64,000 nucleotides of DNA from Filimonas effusa (GTDB lineage: Bacteria > Bacteroidota > Bacteroidia > Chitinophagales > Chitinophagaceae), in contig NZ_SDHZ01000001.1 of assembly GCF_004118675.1 (NCBI RefSeq), forward strand, positions 2,170,001 to 2,234,000, given 5' to 3'. Position 1 is the stretch's first letter. Every line of letters begins with the position of its first letter. The notes under the pieces were generated by a model, which saw nothing but the letters and a program-made list of their open reading frames with translations, did no database searches and was not told the DNA's origin. Shown here in pieces: positions 51,357-60,700 of this stretch. A program made the position numbers and the translations under genes.

Positions 51357-52406
51357 TTATTTCACGAGTTGCTCCAACAGGTCTTCCAATGCCTTGCCAT
51401 GTATATCTCTGGCGATGATAACACCTGAGGGGTCGAGCAGATAAGTGGTAGGCACACCCGTAATCTGGTAAACTGTGGCCGCCAGGTTCTCCCGTTGCAG
51501 GTCGCATAACTGCAGCCATGCCAGCTGATCATCCTTTACAGCTTTCAGCCAGGCATCGCGCCGGGTATCAACCGATACTCCCAGAAAGATAAGGTTTCTG
51601 CCACTATACTTATCATATAGTTTAACAAGCGCTTTATTCGCGGCACGGCATGGCTTACACCAGGAAGCCCAGAAGTCAAGCAACACGTATTGCCCCCTGA
51701 GAGAGGACAGGCTAACTTGCCTGCCGGTGCTATCAGGCTGTTTAAAGTCCGGAGCCACCATGCCCTGCAACAACTTCCGCTTCAACTGCAACGACTGATA
51801 TAGTTCCTGTCCTTTTTTACCCGACTGCAGGTTTTTGTCCAAACCTTTGAACAATACCAGCAAAGAATCAAAGGCAGGTAATGTTTCTGCATCATTACTG
51901 ATAGCCCTGATAGCGGTCAGGCTCACCAGCGAAGCAGGATGTTGCCGGGCAAAGTTGCTGTTTATTATTGCCGCTTCCTGTTCAAGAGCTTCATGCGATA
52001 ATGCTTTTAACCTAAGCTGCATGAACTGTTCCTGGTATTTAACGAACGCTTCGTTAAGCCTGGAACCCTTTATCAGTGCATGCTTCACAGAGTCTGCACT
52101 GTTAATGATCACAGTACCGGTGTCAATATAAAACATCAACTCATCATAGGGCCATTGAATGGGTTTTCCGTTTGTAGAAAGAAACAGCGACGCCATTACA
52201 GGTTCATCTATCGTACCGCTGAACTGAAATACACCGCGCTTCAAGATAACTGAATCGTGATGAGATGCCTTATGAGAAGAGTAGCGCAGATACATTTTGG
52301 CAGGGGCGTCCAGCGAGCCAATCCTGCCTTTGATTATAAACTTGTTGCGTTGCCCTATACCTGTAGCCGAAAGCAACAGCAGGCAGCAAGCTATTATAAA
52401 TCGCAT
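51357..52406 (-). CDS. TlpA-like thiol-disulfide oxidoreductase with N-terminal DUF4369-like domain
   Basis: A 349-residue exported protein (signal MRFIIACCLLLLSATGIGQ). Residues 20-120 resemble the DUF4369 beta domain (FIIKGRIGSLDAPAKMYLRY; GVFQFSGTIDEPVMASLFLS). Residues 218-349 are a thioredoxin fold with C250-K-P-C253 (LLDFWASWCKPCRAANKAL) and a cis-proline in ITGVPTTYLLDPSG. Such proteins are periplasmic reductases and often end SusCD operons in this phylum. It follows SusD by 25 bases and is the last gene of the sigma-FecR-SusC-SusD locus. Confidence 0.9.
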   Translation of the reverse strand: MRFIIACCLLLLSATGIGQRNKFIIKGRIGSLDAPAKMYLRYSSHKASHHDSVILKRGVFQFSGTIDEPVMASLFLSTNGKPIQWPYDELMFYIDTGTVIINSADSVKHALIKGSRLNEAFVKYQEQFMQLRLKALSHEALEQEAAIINSNFARQHPASLVSLTAIRAISNDAETLPAFDSLLVLFKGLDKNLQSGKKGQELYQSLQLKRKLLQGMVAPDFKQPDSTGRQVSLSSLRGQYVLLDFWASWCKPCRAANKALVKLYDKYSGRNLIFLGVSVDTRRDAWLKAVKDDQLAWLQLCDLQRENLAATVYQITGVPTTYLLDPSGVIIARDIHGKALEDLLEQLVK

Positions 52407-52431
52407 ACATTCTTTTTTAAATGATAGTACA

Positions 52432-53859
52432 TTAATAGTCTTTGTTTTGCCCCAGCCTTGGGTTAACAGCTATCTCCGATATGGGAAGCGGAAGTATAGT
52501 ATCGTTGGCAGTCCATTTGCCACCCTTTGCAGCGGTGATGCCCGTGGGCCCTTCCATCAATGCATTCAGGGTGCCGGTCCGTTTTAAATCGAACCAGCGA
52601 TGGCCCCACTCCGTAAATAACTCCACCCTTCTTTCCCGTTGAATAGCACTAAGAACAGCTACTTTATCTGTTGGCCCGTTATAGTTACCCAAGGAAGCCC
52701 TGCGGCGGATAGCATTAAGGTCGTTCAGCGCATCGGGATTATCCTGCTGCGCGCGTGCCTCGGCCCTTATCAGGTATTGTTCAGCAAGCCGGAACACCAT
52801 AAAATATTCCGTCACAGGCGAACTTCTTACACTGTTTTTATATTTGGATGCATACCAATAAGTGGTAGTGCCTGTGGTGTAACTGCCTACCCAATCGGTT
52901 TTGCGGGCGTCACCTGCTTCAAAAGCATTGAACAACCAGTCCGTCATACTATTATTATTGGAAATACCAGGCGTTGTTTTAAGCGTATAATAAAACCCAT
53001 CCATAGTATTGGTAAAAACCGGGCTGGCACTGGCCAGCTGCCATATAGCTTCCTGACTGTTCTTAAGAAATACTCCGTTCAATGGCGTCAAACCATACCG
53101 CGTGTCACCTATCAGTTCAGAAGCCTGTAATTCGGCATTCTTCCAATCTTTCAGATACAGGTATACCCTTGCCAGCAGCGCAGTAGCAGTAGCTTTATTA
53201 GGCCTTATTTTTTCAGAAGTAGGCAAATTGGCAGCATCCAGGTATTCCGTTGTAAGCAGTTTCTTTGCTTCTGTAAGATCTTCCACGATAAACTTATATA
53301 CCTCCTGTTGCGGGCTACGCGACAAGGTGTTATTAATTCTATAGTCGGTAGAAGTTACAATTGGAATGGTACCATACAGGTTTAACGCGTAAAAGTTGAT
53401 AAACGCGCGCATGAACCTGGCTTCCCCTTTCAGCTGCTGTTGTACGGAGGGTTTCAGGGAACCGGAATTTTCCACACCTTCCAGCGTGGAGTTGGCGATG
53501 TAAATGAATTTGAAAAAATTCTCCCAGAAATAAGTTCCGGGGTTTGATGACAATTCGTTTTTATAGAATTGGGTAGAAGCTACTCCAATAAAATAATTAT
53601 GCAGCTCGTCGGCAGCAGTGGCCATAAACTTACCAATGCTCCAGGTTCCATCCGAAATATTGGCGGGGGAATGCATGGTATTGTATAGCCCGGTCATCAC
53701 CGCTATTGCGGTTTTATTATCCGAAAACACGGCAGATCCCACCAGGCTGTTGGTAGGCACCGGCACTTCAACAGCCTGCCTGCAGGCCGAAAAGCCAATG
53801 CAGGAAAGCATCATAAGGGAAACAGTTTTTTTATATCTGATATAGGAAAATAAGCGCAT
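52432..53859 (-). CDS. SusD/RagB-family substrate-binding lipoprotein
   Basis: A 475-residue lipoprotein; MRLFSYIRYKKTVSLMMLS leads to the lipobox FSAC. The start at 53859 is 10 bases after the SusC stop; an upstream in-frame ATG (53892) would overlap SusC and spoil the signal peptide. SusD features: FFKFIYIANSTLEGVENSGS, GEARFMRAFINFYALNLYGT, AEKKLLTTEYL-like helix, FRLAEQYLIRAEARAQQDNP, LNDLNAIRRRASLGNY and RERRVELFTEWGHRWFDLKR. Confidence 0.92.
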   Translation of the reverse strand: MRLFSYIRYKKTVSLMMLSCIGFSACRQAVEVPVPTNSLVGSAVFSDNKTAIAVMTGLYNTMHSPANISDGTWSIGKFMATAADELHNYFIGVASTQFYKNELSSNPGTYFWENFFKFIYIANSTLEGVENSGSLKPSVQQQLKGEARFMRAFINFYALNLYGTIPIVTSTDYRINNTLSRSPQQEVYKFIVEDLTEAKKLLTTEYLDAANLPTSEKIRPNKATATALLARVYLYLKDWKNAELQASELIGDTRYGLTPLNGVFLKNSQEAIWQLASASPVFTNTMDGFYYTLKTTPGISNNNSMTDWLFNAFEAGDARKTDWVGSYTTGTTTYWYASKYKNSVRSSPVTEYFMVFRLAEQYLIRAEARAQQDNPDALNDLNAIRRRASLGNYNGPTDKVAVLSAIQRERRVELFTEWGHRWFDLKRTGTLNALMEGPTGITAAKGGKWTANDTILPLPISEIAVNPRLGQNKDY

Positions 53860-53869
53860 AAACAGCTGT

Positions 53870-56800
53870 TTAAAAGGTGAATTGAAGGCCAAGGGTAAAC
53901 ACTTTCAAAGGAGGCAATACCAGGTAATTCCGGTTTTCAGGGTCATAGCCCTTGTAACCGGTGATAGTAAGCAGGTTCTGCCCCTGGAAATAAATCCTTG
54001 CAGTTTCCAGCTGCAGTTTGCTGATCCAGCGCTCCGGCAAACTGTAAGAGAGTGATACGTTTTTCAATCTGATATACGAGGCATCGCCGTACTGAAAATC
54101 ACTCATTACTGCATTATTCAGTGAATTAATAGTGCTGTAATCCTGGTTGTATCGTTGAAACCTGGCAACATCACCGGCTTTCTGCCAGCGGTCAAGCACA
54201 TACACGGGCTGGTTGGCGCTGAATGTACCCGGCACGCCTTCCACATCTTCGTAGTAATAGTTCATTCCCTTTTGTTTTACAAATTGTAACAGGAAGTCGA
54301 GCCGGATATTACCATAGCTGATATTGTTTTGCAGGCCCCCATAGAATCGCGGACCAAAATCAAGCAGGCTGATGTCATCCTGCAATGGAACAGGGTCGGT
54401 AGTAGGTTTACCATCCTTACCCATAAACTGGAACAAGCCTGTAACCGGGTCTACACCTGCATACTGAAAGGCTTTGGTAGCAGTAAGCGGCTGCCCGATG
54501 ATCAATCTTTCACTGTAGCTGGATGCTTCGAAATTGGGGAAAGACACCAGTTTGTTACGTGGAAAAGTAATGTTAAAAGAAGAAGTCCACCGGAATGCCG
54601 ATGTACGCAGGTTAACGGAATGGAACGTAAACTCCAGTCCCCTGTTTTCTACCACTGCCGGCAGGTTTTGTGAGATAAAGGGAAACCCTGTTACCACCGA
54701 TAACGGCGATTGCACCAGTTGATTTCCGGAGCGGTTGCTATACCAGCTTGCCGAAAAGTTAAGACGATCGTTCAGGAAACCCAGCTCTACTGCTGCTTCC
54801 AGCTTCTTATTCTGTTCCCAGGCCAATACCGGGTTAAGAATACTCACAGGAAGTAATCCCTGCGATCCGCCATAAGTATTGGAAGTAGAGTTATAGCGAT
54901 CCAGGAAACTGTAATCGGCCACCTGGTCGTTACCGGAAGTTCCATAGCTGGCGCGTAATTTACCAAAGCTCAGGAAAGGCAGTTGCTGCTGCACCCAGTT
55001 CTCGGAAGAAAATACCCAGGCAGCACCAGCCGCATAAAAGTTGGCGAATTGTTTACCGGGGCCAAACCGGCTGCTGCCATCGCGACGGGCGGTGAGGTTT
55101 ACGATATACTTATCTGCGTAGTTATAATTAAGCCTGCCAAAACCGGCATTGTACTTATAAAATATATCGGTAACGCTCTCAACTGTAAGTATAGAAGCCG
55201 CCTGCATATTTTCCAGTAACAGATCGGAGCTAAATCCTCTGGCCGCAAGGCGTGTGCCTTCGTTATGACTTTGCTGAAAGCTTAAACCCGCCAGCGCCGA
55301 TAGTTTTCCTTTACCTATAGATACCTTGTAGTCCAGCTGAGGTTCTGCAATCCACGATCTTGTATCTGAATTATTAAACGTACTGGAACCGGAAGTTTCT
55401 GCACGCAACGGATCAATTGTTGAGAACGGGATAAGCCTGCGCTGATCCATGTTTATATTGGTATACCCAAGGCTGGTTTTAAAATCCAGGCCTTTCATGA
55501 TGTTGTAAGTAACCATCAGGTTTCCCAGCAGGTTGGTGGTCCTGCCCTTGTAAGGCTGCATCAGAAAGGCATAGGGATTGCCCTTTAACCAGGTACCATT
55601 CGCCCAGTTAAGGGTACCATCATCATTAAATGCCTTTGGCGCATTAGGAGCAAAGTACGACATCACCGACATGGGGTCGGTAACCGGCAGGGTGCTATTC
55701 TCGTTTACATAAGAAGCTGAGAAATTGAATTTCAGCCGCTGATTTTTAGAACCACCGGAGAGACTTACGTGCATGGATGCTTTTTGCAGGGCATTTTCGC
55801 CGGGATACACAGTAGTTTCGCGGTGATAGCCACCTCCTATCTTATACTGTATCTGGTCCGAGCCACCGGACACAGCCGTTTGTGCATCGGTATATTTTGC
55901 CGTATTGCCAATCAGTTCGTCCTGCCAGTTGGTATAACGGTTAGGATCCCAGGAACTTCCCCCCAGCACGTCCACATCAAAAGCAGGATCAGCTTCCACT
56001 CCGTCGTTTTTTAATGCTTCTTTCCGCATAGCCAGGTATTGCGCTGTATTCAGGTATTTCACCTGCCTTGTTACTTTGGCTATTCCCTGATAAAAATTTA
56101 CATCCACTTTTGCCTTCCCGGCCTTGCCTTTTTTAGTGGTAATAAGCACTACTCCATTAGCGCCCCTGCTACCGTAAATAGCAGTGGCATCGGCATCTTT
56201 CAGTACTTCAATACTGGCGATATCATTCGGATTGATAAGATTCAGCGGATTACCTCCGGCAGGATTCAGATTGGCGCTATTTTGTAACTCAGGCGCTATG
56301 GAAAACGGAACACCATCAATTACATACAGCGGATCGTTGCCATTGGCAATACTGTTGATACCTCTGATCTGTACCTGAAAGGCACTTCCCGGCGCTCCCG
56401 AGCTCTGGGCTATGAACATACCCGGCACAAGGCCACTTAAAGCTGCAAGCGGATTAGAAACGGGCTGACGGGCAATGTCATCGCCCGATACTTTAGATAC
56501 GTTACCTGTACTCGTTTTTTTGGTATCTGTGTAATAACCCTTATTGATAATTACCTCAGCAAGTTGTAAGGTTGCAGGAAATAAAACAATAACAAAGCCA
56601 TCTGTGCCGGCGGTAACAGCTTGCCCCTTTTGCCAGCCGGCAGCCAATGCATCATCATTGACGTTTGCCTCCCCGGAAGATACCACAACAGCATTTGCCG
56701 CCGACGCCATCTTTATTTGCAGGGTGCTGTAGCCTACAAAACTTACAGCTAATACATGGCCTGTTTCGGCATTAAGCACAAAACCTCCATCTGCACCGGA

Positions 56801-57355
56801 AGAAACAGTTTTTTTTGTGGTAAGGTTCATCACAGTAGCTCCTGCCAATGGTTTGCCCGAAGCATCACGCACCACACCACGTACCGGAGCGGGCGCCCAA
56901 TAAGCAATACCGTCAGCCTTCAGCGTTCTTTCTTCCGGAACACCGGGTGCAATATTTACTGTTTTGCTTTCAATGGCATATTGCAAAGGCTGATCTCTGA
57001 ATATCATCTTCAGGAACTCAGCAACAGGCATATCTGACGCATTTACATTTACCCGCTTCGACTTTTTTAATGCACCGGTAGGATAAAGGAAAAAGTAACC
57101 TGTTTGCTTCTTCACTTCTTTAAAAACATTTTCCAGATGCATATCCTTACCGTGCAGGGTAACAGTTTGTGAATGCCCGGCAGCACTCACCTGCAAACAT
57201 GCCATCAGAATAAAAAAAGCAGTCAACTTCATTGCCATTAGCAGTTTTCTCCCGCTGCCGCTATAGCCCTTAACAGAACCGGCCTGCAACAGTGTTTGTG
57301 TAATAGAATGGGTACCCCCACGGGTTGCCCATCCGCAAAAAGCAGTTTTTGTCAT
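53870..57355 (-). CDS. SusC/RagA-type TonB-dependent transporter with STN domain
   Basis: A 1161-residue transporter. The N-terminus has an export segment (LTAFFILMACLQVSAAGHSQ) then an STN domain (TVTLHGKDMHLENVFKEVKK; DMPVAEFLKMIFRDQ), a carboxypeptidase-regulatory-like domain (VRGVVRDASGKPLAGATVMN) and the SusC plug (VQIRGINSIANGNDPLYVID; IEVLKDADATAIYGSRGANG). A poorly conserved stretch of about 60 residues lies between the latter two. STN plus the FecR and sigma genes directly upstream form a full trans-envelope signalling relay. SusD follows after 10 bases. Confidence 0.94.
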   Translation of the reverse strand: MTKTAFCGWATRGGTHSITQTLLQAGSVKGYSGSGRKLLMAMKLTAFFILMACLQVSAAGHSQTVTLHGKDMHLENVFKEVKKQTGYFFLYPTGALKKSKRVNVNASDMPVAEFLKMIFRDQPLQYAIESKTVNIAPGVPEERTLKADGIAYWAPAPVRGVVRDASGKPLAGATVMNLTTKKTVSSGADGGFVLNAETGHVLAVSFVGYSTLQIKMASAANAVVVSSGEANVNDDALAAGWQKGQAVTAGTDGFVIVLFPATLQLAEVIINKGYYTDTKKTSTGNVSKVSGDDIARQPVSNPLAALSGLVPGMFIAQSSGAPGSAFQVQIRGINSIANGNDPLYVIDGVPFSIAPELQNSANLNPAGGNPLNLINPNDIASIEVLKDADATAIYGSRGANGVVLITTKKGKAGKAKVDVNFYQGIAKVTRQVKYLNTAQYLAMRKEALKNDGVEADPAFDVDVLGGSSWDPNRYTNWQDELIGNTAKYTDAQTAVSGGSDQIQYKIGGGYHRETTVYPGENALQKASMHVSLSGGSKNQRLKFNFSASYVNENSTLPVTDPMSVMSYFAPNAPKAFNDDGTLNWANGTWLKGNPYAFLMQPYKGRTTNLLGNLMVTYNIMKGLDFKTSLGYTNINMDQRRLIPFSTIDPLRAETSGSSTFNNSDTRSWIAEPQLDYKVSIGKGKLSALAGLSFQQSHNEGTRLAARGFSSDLLLENMQAASILTVESVTDIFYKYNAGFGRLNYNYADKYIVNLTARRDGSSRFGPGKQFANFYAAGAAWVFSSENWVQQQLPFLSFGKLRASYGTSGNDQVADYSFLDRYNSTSNTYGGSQGLLPVSILNPVLAWEQNKKLEAAVELGFLNDRLNFSASWYSNRSGNQLVQSPLSVVTGFPFISQNLPAVVENRGLEFTFHSVNLRTSAFRWTSSFNITFPRNKLVSFPNFEASSYSERLIIGQPLTATKAFQYAGVDPVTGLFQFMGKDGKPTTDPVPLQDDISLLDFGPRFYGGLQNNISYGNIRLDFLLQFVKQKGMNYYYEDVEGVPGTFSANQPVYVLDRWQKAGDVARFQRYNQDYSTINSLNNAVMSDFQYGDASYIRLKNVSLSYSLPERWISKLQLETARIYFQGQNLLTITGYKGYDPENRNYLVLPPLKVFTLGLQFTF

Positions 57356-57492
57356 ACTTTCGCTATGTGTTTTGGTTAATTAAATAAATAGTCTTTCCCG
57401 GACTTTCTTTTTTAATACCCAAACATTTGCCGGAGAGTGGTGCAAACACTTTCCGGTTTTTTGTTTAAGCAGTCATTTATTCTAATGGTTGT

Positions 57493-58674
57493 TTACTTTG
57501 CCGACACTGTCAATACCCTGTTCTCCAAGGTTGTTTTTAACCCGTACTGATGCAAAAAACGCCGGATACCTGATAAGCTCACACCTCTGTCCATATCCCC
57601 GGTAAGTGACATATTACCGGCATCAGCTTCAAACAAAACTTTTATATCGTACCATCTTTCTATTTGCCTGGCCACCTGCCGCAAGCTCATATTATCGAAA
57701 CTGAAATAGCCGTTTTTCCAGGCCAGCACTTTATCAATATCCACAGCCCGCCTGACTACAACCTGGAGGCCGGACTGAACTGCCTGTTCGCCGGCTTTGA
57801 GAATAACTGCAGAAGCAGCTTTTTCCGTACCTGCCTTAACACTACCTGTAACCAGTGTTGTTACTATGTTGTTGTCATCGTTATAGGCATTGATATTGAA
57901 ACTGGTACCCAGCACCTGCACTATGGATCTCCCGTCGATATCCACCATAAATGGCATTGACTTATGCGGCGCTACTTCCATATACACTTCTCCGCTCACC
58001 TTTATTTTACGGTCGCTTCCCGCAAATAAGGAAGGATAAGTAATCGCGCTGCCGGCATTTAACCACACGGTACTGCCATCAGGCAATACTACTGTAAACT
58101 GTCTGCCCGCGGGTGTGGAAAGCGTGTTAAGGTCAGCAGCTCCGGCACTACCGCCACTGAATGCATTATAGACCAGCTTATGATTGTTTAAATGAATAAC
58201 AGCGCCGTTTTGCTGCGCTATTTGCCCGTTGCCCAGGCTATCCAGCACTATTTTCCGCCCGTCCGACAGCGTAAGGATAGCCCCTGTACCACCAGGCAGC
58301 ACGTCACCCACAGTGGCTGACAAAGTTCCGCCACCCGGCTTTTTTACCATCAATAACCAGGCAGCAGCAATAGCAATACAAACAGCCGCCGCTACAGTCA
58401 CCCACCACCTGAAACGCCTGAATGGCAACACCCTGCCTTTATGATTACCAAACAGCTGGCCCGACAGGCGTTCCCATCCCGCCTGCTGACTGGCATCGTA
58501 ATTATCCCAGCTGTAAACAGATTGCTGCAAAAAAACAGGGTCTTCCAGCAAACGGAGCGCCTCCCTGTTGTTACCGGAAGCCTGCAGCCATTGCTGTAAT
58601 TGCTTATCCTGTTGGGCGGTTAAAACCTCCCCATTCAGGTATAAATGAATAATATCTTCAATAGTATCAGGCAT
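57493..58674 (-). CDS. FecR-family anti-sigma factor
   Basis: A 393-residue inner-membrane protein. Residues 1-85 are the cytoplasmic sigma-binding part (EDIIHLYLNGEVLTAQQDKQ), with one transmembrane helix at about 88-108 (WWVTVAAAVCIAIAAAWLLM). The periplasmic FecR domain has STPAGRQFTVVLPDGSTVWL, NAGSAITYPSLFAG and VSGEVYMEVAPHKSMPFMVD, and DUF4974 at the C-terminus (YFSFDNMSLRQVARQIERWY). It should receive the signal from the STN domain of the downstream SusC and release the sigma factor encoded upstream. Gap to SusC is 137 bases. Confidence 0.93.
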   Translation of the reverse strand: MPDTIEDIIHLYLNGEVLTAQQDKQLQQWLQASGNNREALRLLEDPVFLQQSVYSWDNYDASQQAGWERLSGQLFGNHKGRVLPFRRFRWWVTVAAAVCIAIAAAWLLMVKKPGGGTLSATVGDVLPGGTGAILTLSDGRKIVLDSLGNGQIAQQNGAVIHLNNHKLVYNAFSGGSAGAADLNTLSTPAGRQFTVVLPDGSTVWLNAGSAITYPSLFAGSDRKIKVSGEVYMEVAPHKSMPFMVDIDGRSIVQVLGTSFNINAYNDDNNIVTTLVTGSVKAGTEKAASAVILKAGEQAVQSGLQVVVRRAVDIDKVLAWKNGYFSFDNMSLRQVARQIERWYDIKVLFEADAGNMSLTGDMDRGVSLSGIRRFLHQYGLKTTLENRVLTVSAK

Positions 58675-58759
58675 ATTTCTGTCATTAGCGCCGTTTCACG
58701 GACGTTGCATGAATAGAAAGACATGAAAAAACGGTTTGTGACAAAAAAAGGGAGTTTTT

Positions 58760-59371
58760 TTAATCCTGCCAGGGCATACGCTGCCGGAGAAGAAGGTATA
58801 AGAGTGCCAGATGCCCTATTTTCCCCTGTATCACCCTGTTGCGAAGCATTTCCAAAGCCCTCTCTTTTCGCTTCCGCAGGTTATCCTCGGTAATATTCAG
58901 TGCCGCTGCCGCTTCTTTTACGCTTAATTCCTGCATAAACAGCAAGCGCACCACTTCACGGTATCTGGGGTTCAACTGTTCTATTTCCCGGTAAATCCGG
59001 CCTGTCATTTCGGCTATGAGCATCCGGCTTTCAGCAAAATCATCATCCATATCCGATACTCGTCTGGTTTCACGGGCATGCTGTTCGCGGGTAAGTAGCT
59101 GTGTATTATGCCGGTAACAGGCATGCCGCACGGCAGTGTATAAAAAAGATTTCACCGCTGCCAGTGCCGTAAACCCACGGCGGCGCTCCCAGTATTGGGT
59201 AAAGGCAACCATTACAATATCTTCGGCAGGTTGCCGCTCGTGGATTAAGCTTTCGGCATAAAACAATAAAGATCTGAATAAGGCATCGTACAGCAAACGC
59301 ATAGCCCCTTCATCGCCATCAGCAATGCGCAGCAACGTAGCATCATCGATATGTACCGGAGCAGGGATCAA
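58760..59371 (-). CDS. ECF-type RNA polymerase sigma factor
   Basis: A 203-residue sigma-70 family factor. Region 2 includes LYDALFRSLLFYAESLIHER, PAEDIVMVAFTQYWERRRGF and AVKSFLYTAVRHACYRH; region 4 includes LNPRYREVVRLLFMQELSVK, EAAAALNITEDNLRKRKERA. It belongs to the Bacteroidota FecI-like group that controls SusCD operons and is expected to be held by the FecR encoded 85 bases downstream. The start at 59371 is the first ATG. An upstream terminator isolates it from the previous operon. Confidence 0.93.
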   Translation of the reverse strand: MIPAPVHIDDATLLRIADGDEGAMRLLYDALFRSLLFYAESLIHERQPAEDIVMVAFTQYWERRRGFTALAAVKSFLYTAVRHACYRHNTQLLTREQHARETRRVSDMDDDFAESRMLIAEMTGRIYREIEQLNPRYREVVRLLFMQELSVKEAAAALNITEDNLRKRKERALEMLRNRVIQGKIGHLALLYLLLRQRMPWQD

Positions 59372-59495
59372 GAATATCAGTTGGTTCTGGAATTTAACTG
59401 CAAGTTAATTATACAAAAATAAAGTACAGTGGATATATGAGATCAACGGCGCTATTGCTGCGGGCAATGCCGTTGGCCATGCTATATATAAACAG

Positions 59496-59523
59496 AAAAA
59501 AGGTGCCTTTACAGACACCTTTT
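59496..59523 (-). terminator. Terminator of the thioredoxin/TlpA operon
   Basis: On the minus strand AAAAGGTG (59523-59516) pairs with CACCTTTT (59505-59498) and continues into a T-run. It follows the stop of the gene at 59577-60677. Confidence 0.8.
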
Positions 59524-59576
59524 GACAAACGGCGAACCCGGCATTCACAGAACAACGGCCTTAATAAAACCAATGG

Positions 59577-60677
59577 CTATTTTACCATTTCTGCTCTTTG
59601 CTGGTACTGTTTTGCTTCGTAACTAAATGCCTTGGCAGATAATTCAAAGTATTCCTTTACCGCTTTTTTCTGAGCTTCATTTAAACGCGGGATTTTTGAC
59701 GATAAAACGCTCTCAAGGATTACCTTATAGGCTTCGGAAGGCGACAACTTTCCAATATACCTTTTGTAGTAGTCTATCATACCATCCATGTCTTTGTTAA
59801 CCACATATAAAGCTATTCGGAAAATATGTGTTTGGGCTTCATCCAGGGGCAGATTGAGCAAGGCCATCGTATAAGCAATCATTTCCACCTCCTGAGGAGT
59901 ATAGTGTACATTATAGCGATCACCAACTTCATTGGCTATGCAATACATATGGCCTCTAACCATGTCATACAGCATACGATTCACCACCCCTGCACCTATT
60001 GCTCTATCGATCCGGGGTTTTTCCAGCATGATCTTTTTAAAGAGGGTATCACCGAACCTGATGGTAGAAAACACTATTCTCAGATATTCTTCGTTAAACC
60101 TATAGGCATCGCTAAGGCTATCGAAAAGAACATTAAAAACCTTTGAAGGATCCATAGACCGGTCGATCAACGCTTTCATATAAGGCAAGCCTGTAGCCAT
60201 GCTCTTCTCGGTTTCAAATGCGTTTTTTAAATTTTTCAAAGAGTTCTCCTCTTGTAAGGCCGCCTGGAGTTTCTTCAAAAAATCATCTACTGTTTTTGCA
60301 CCGCCTACTACCCTATTTACTTCTTCTCCCTTAGCGTTAAGAATCAGAAATGTAGGATACGCAGTTATCGCATATTTCTTCGAAACCTCTGTACCCTCTC
60401 CTTTCTTTTCCATGTCCAGTTTAATAGACACAAAGCGTGGGTTCATAAAGTCGCCACAGCTTTTTTCAGGAAATATCGTACGCGCCATTTCCGCACAGGG
60501 CACACACCAGGAAGTATAACAATCTACAAAAACCAATTTTTGATTTTTCTGATCAGCCCCTATTTTAGTGAGCGCTTCAGCTAAAGATATGTGCTGGAAG
60601 TCAACACCCTTATCCTGCGAGAATCCATTCGTAACAAATACAATACATAGCAATAAGGAAACAAGAACCATCTTCAT
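59577..60677 (-). CDS. Exported thioredoxin-fold protein with long helical C-terminus
   Basis: A 366-residue exported protein (signal MKMVLVSLLLCIVFVTNGFS). Residues 28-145 are a thioredoxin-like domain of the DsbD-gamma/thiol-disulfide type: LVFVDCYTSWCVPCAEMART with Cys58/Cys61, then VSIKLDMEKKGEG and the cis-Pro in AITAYPTFLILNAKGEEVN. The remaining 220 residues are all-helical and of unknown role. It is the last gene of the operon, 23 bases after the TlpA gene. Confidence 0.88.
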   Translation of the reverse strand: MKMVLVSLLLCIVFVTNGFSQDKGVDFQHISLAEALTKIGADQKNQKLVFVDCYTSWCVPCAEMARTIFPEKSCGDFMNPRFVSIKLDMEKKGEGTEVSKKYAITAYPTFLILNAKGEEVNRVVGGAKTVDDFLKKLQAALQEENSLKNLKNAFETEKSMATGLPYMKALIDRSMDPSKVFNVLFDSLSDAYRFNEEYLRIVFSTIRFGDTLFKKIMLEKPRIDRAIGAGVVNRMLYDMVRGHMYCIANEVGDRYNVHYTPQEVEMIAYTMALLNLPLDEAQTHIFRIALYVVNKDMDGMIDYYKRYIGKLSPSEAYKVILESVLSSKIPRLNEAQKKAVKEYFELSAKAFSYEAKQYQQRAEMVK

Positions 60678-60700
60678 AACGAATCACGTTTGTTGAGCTA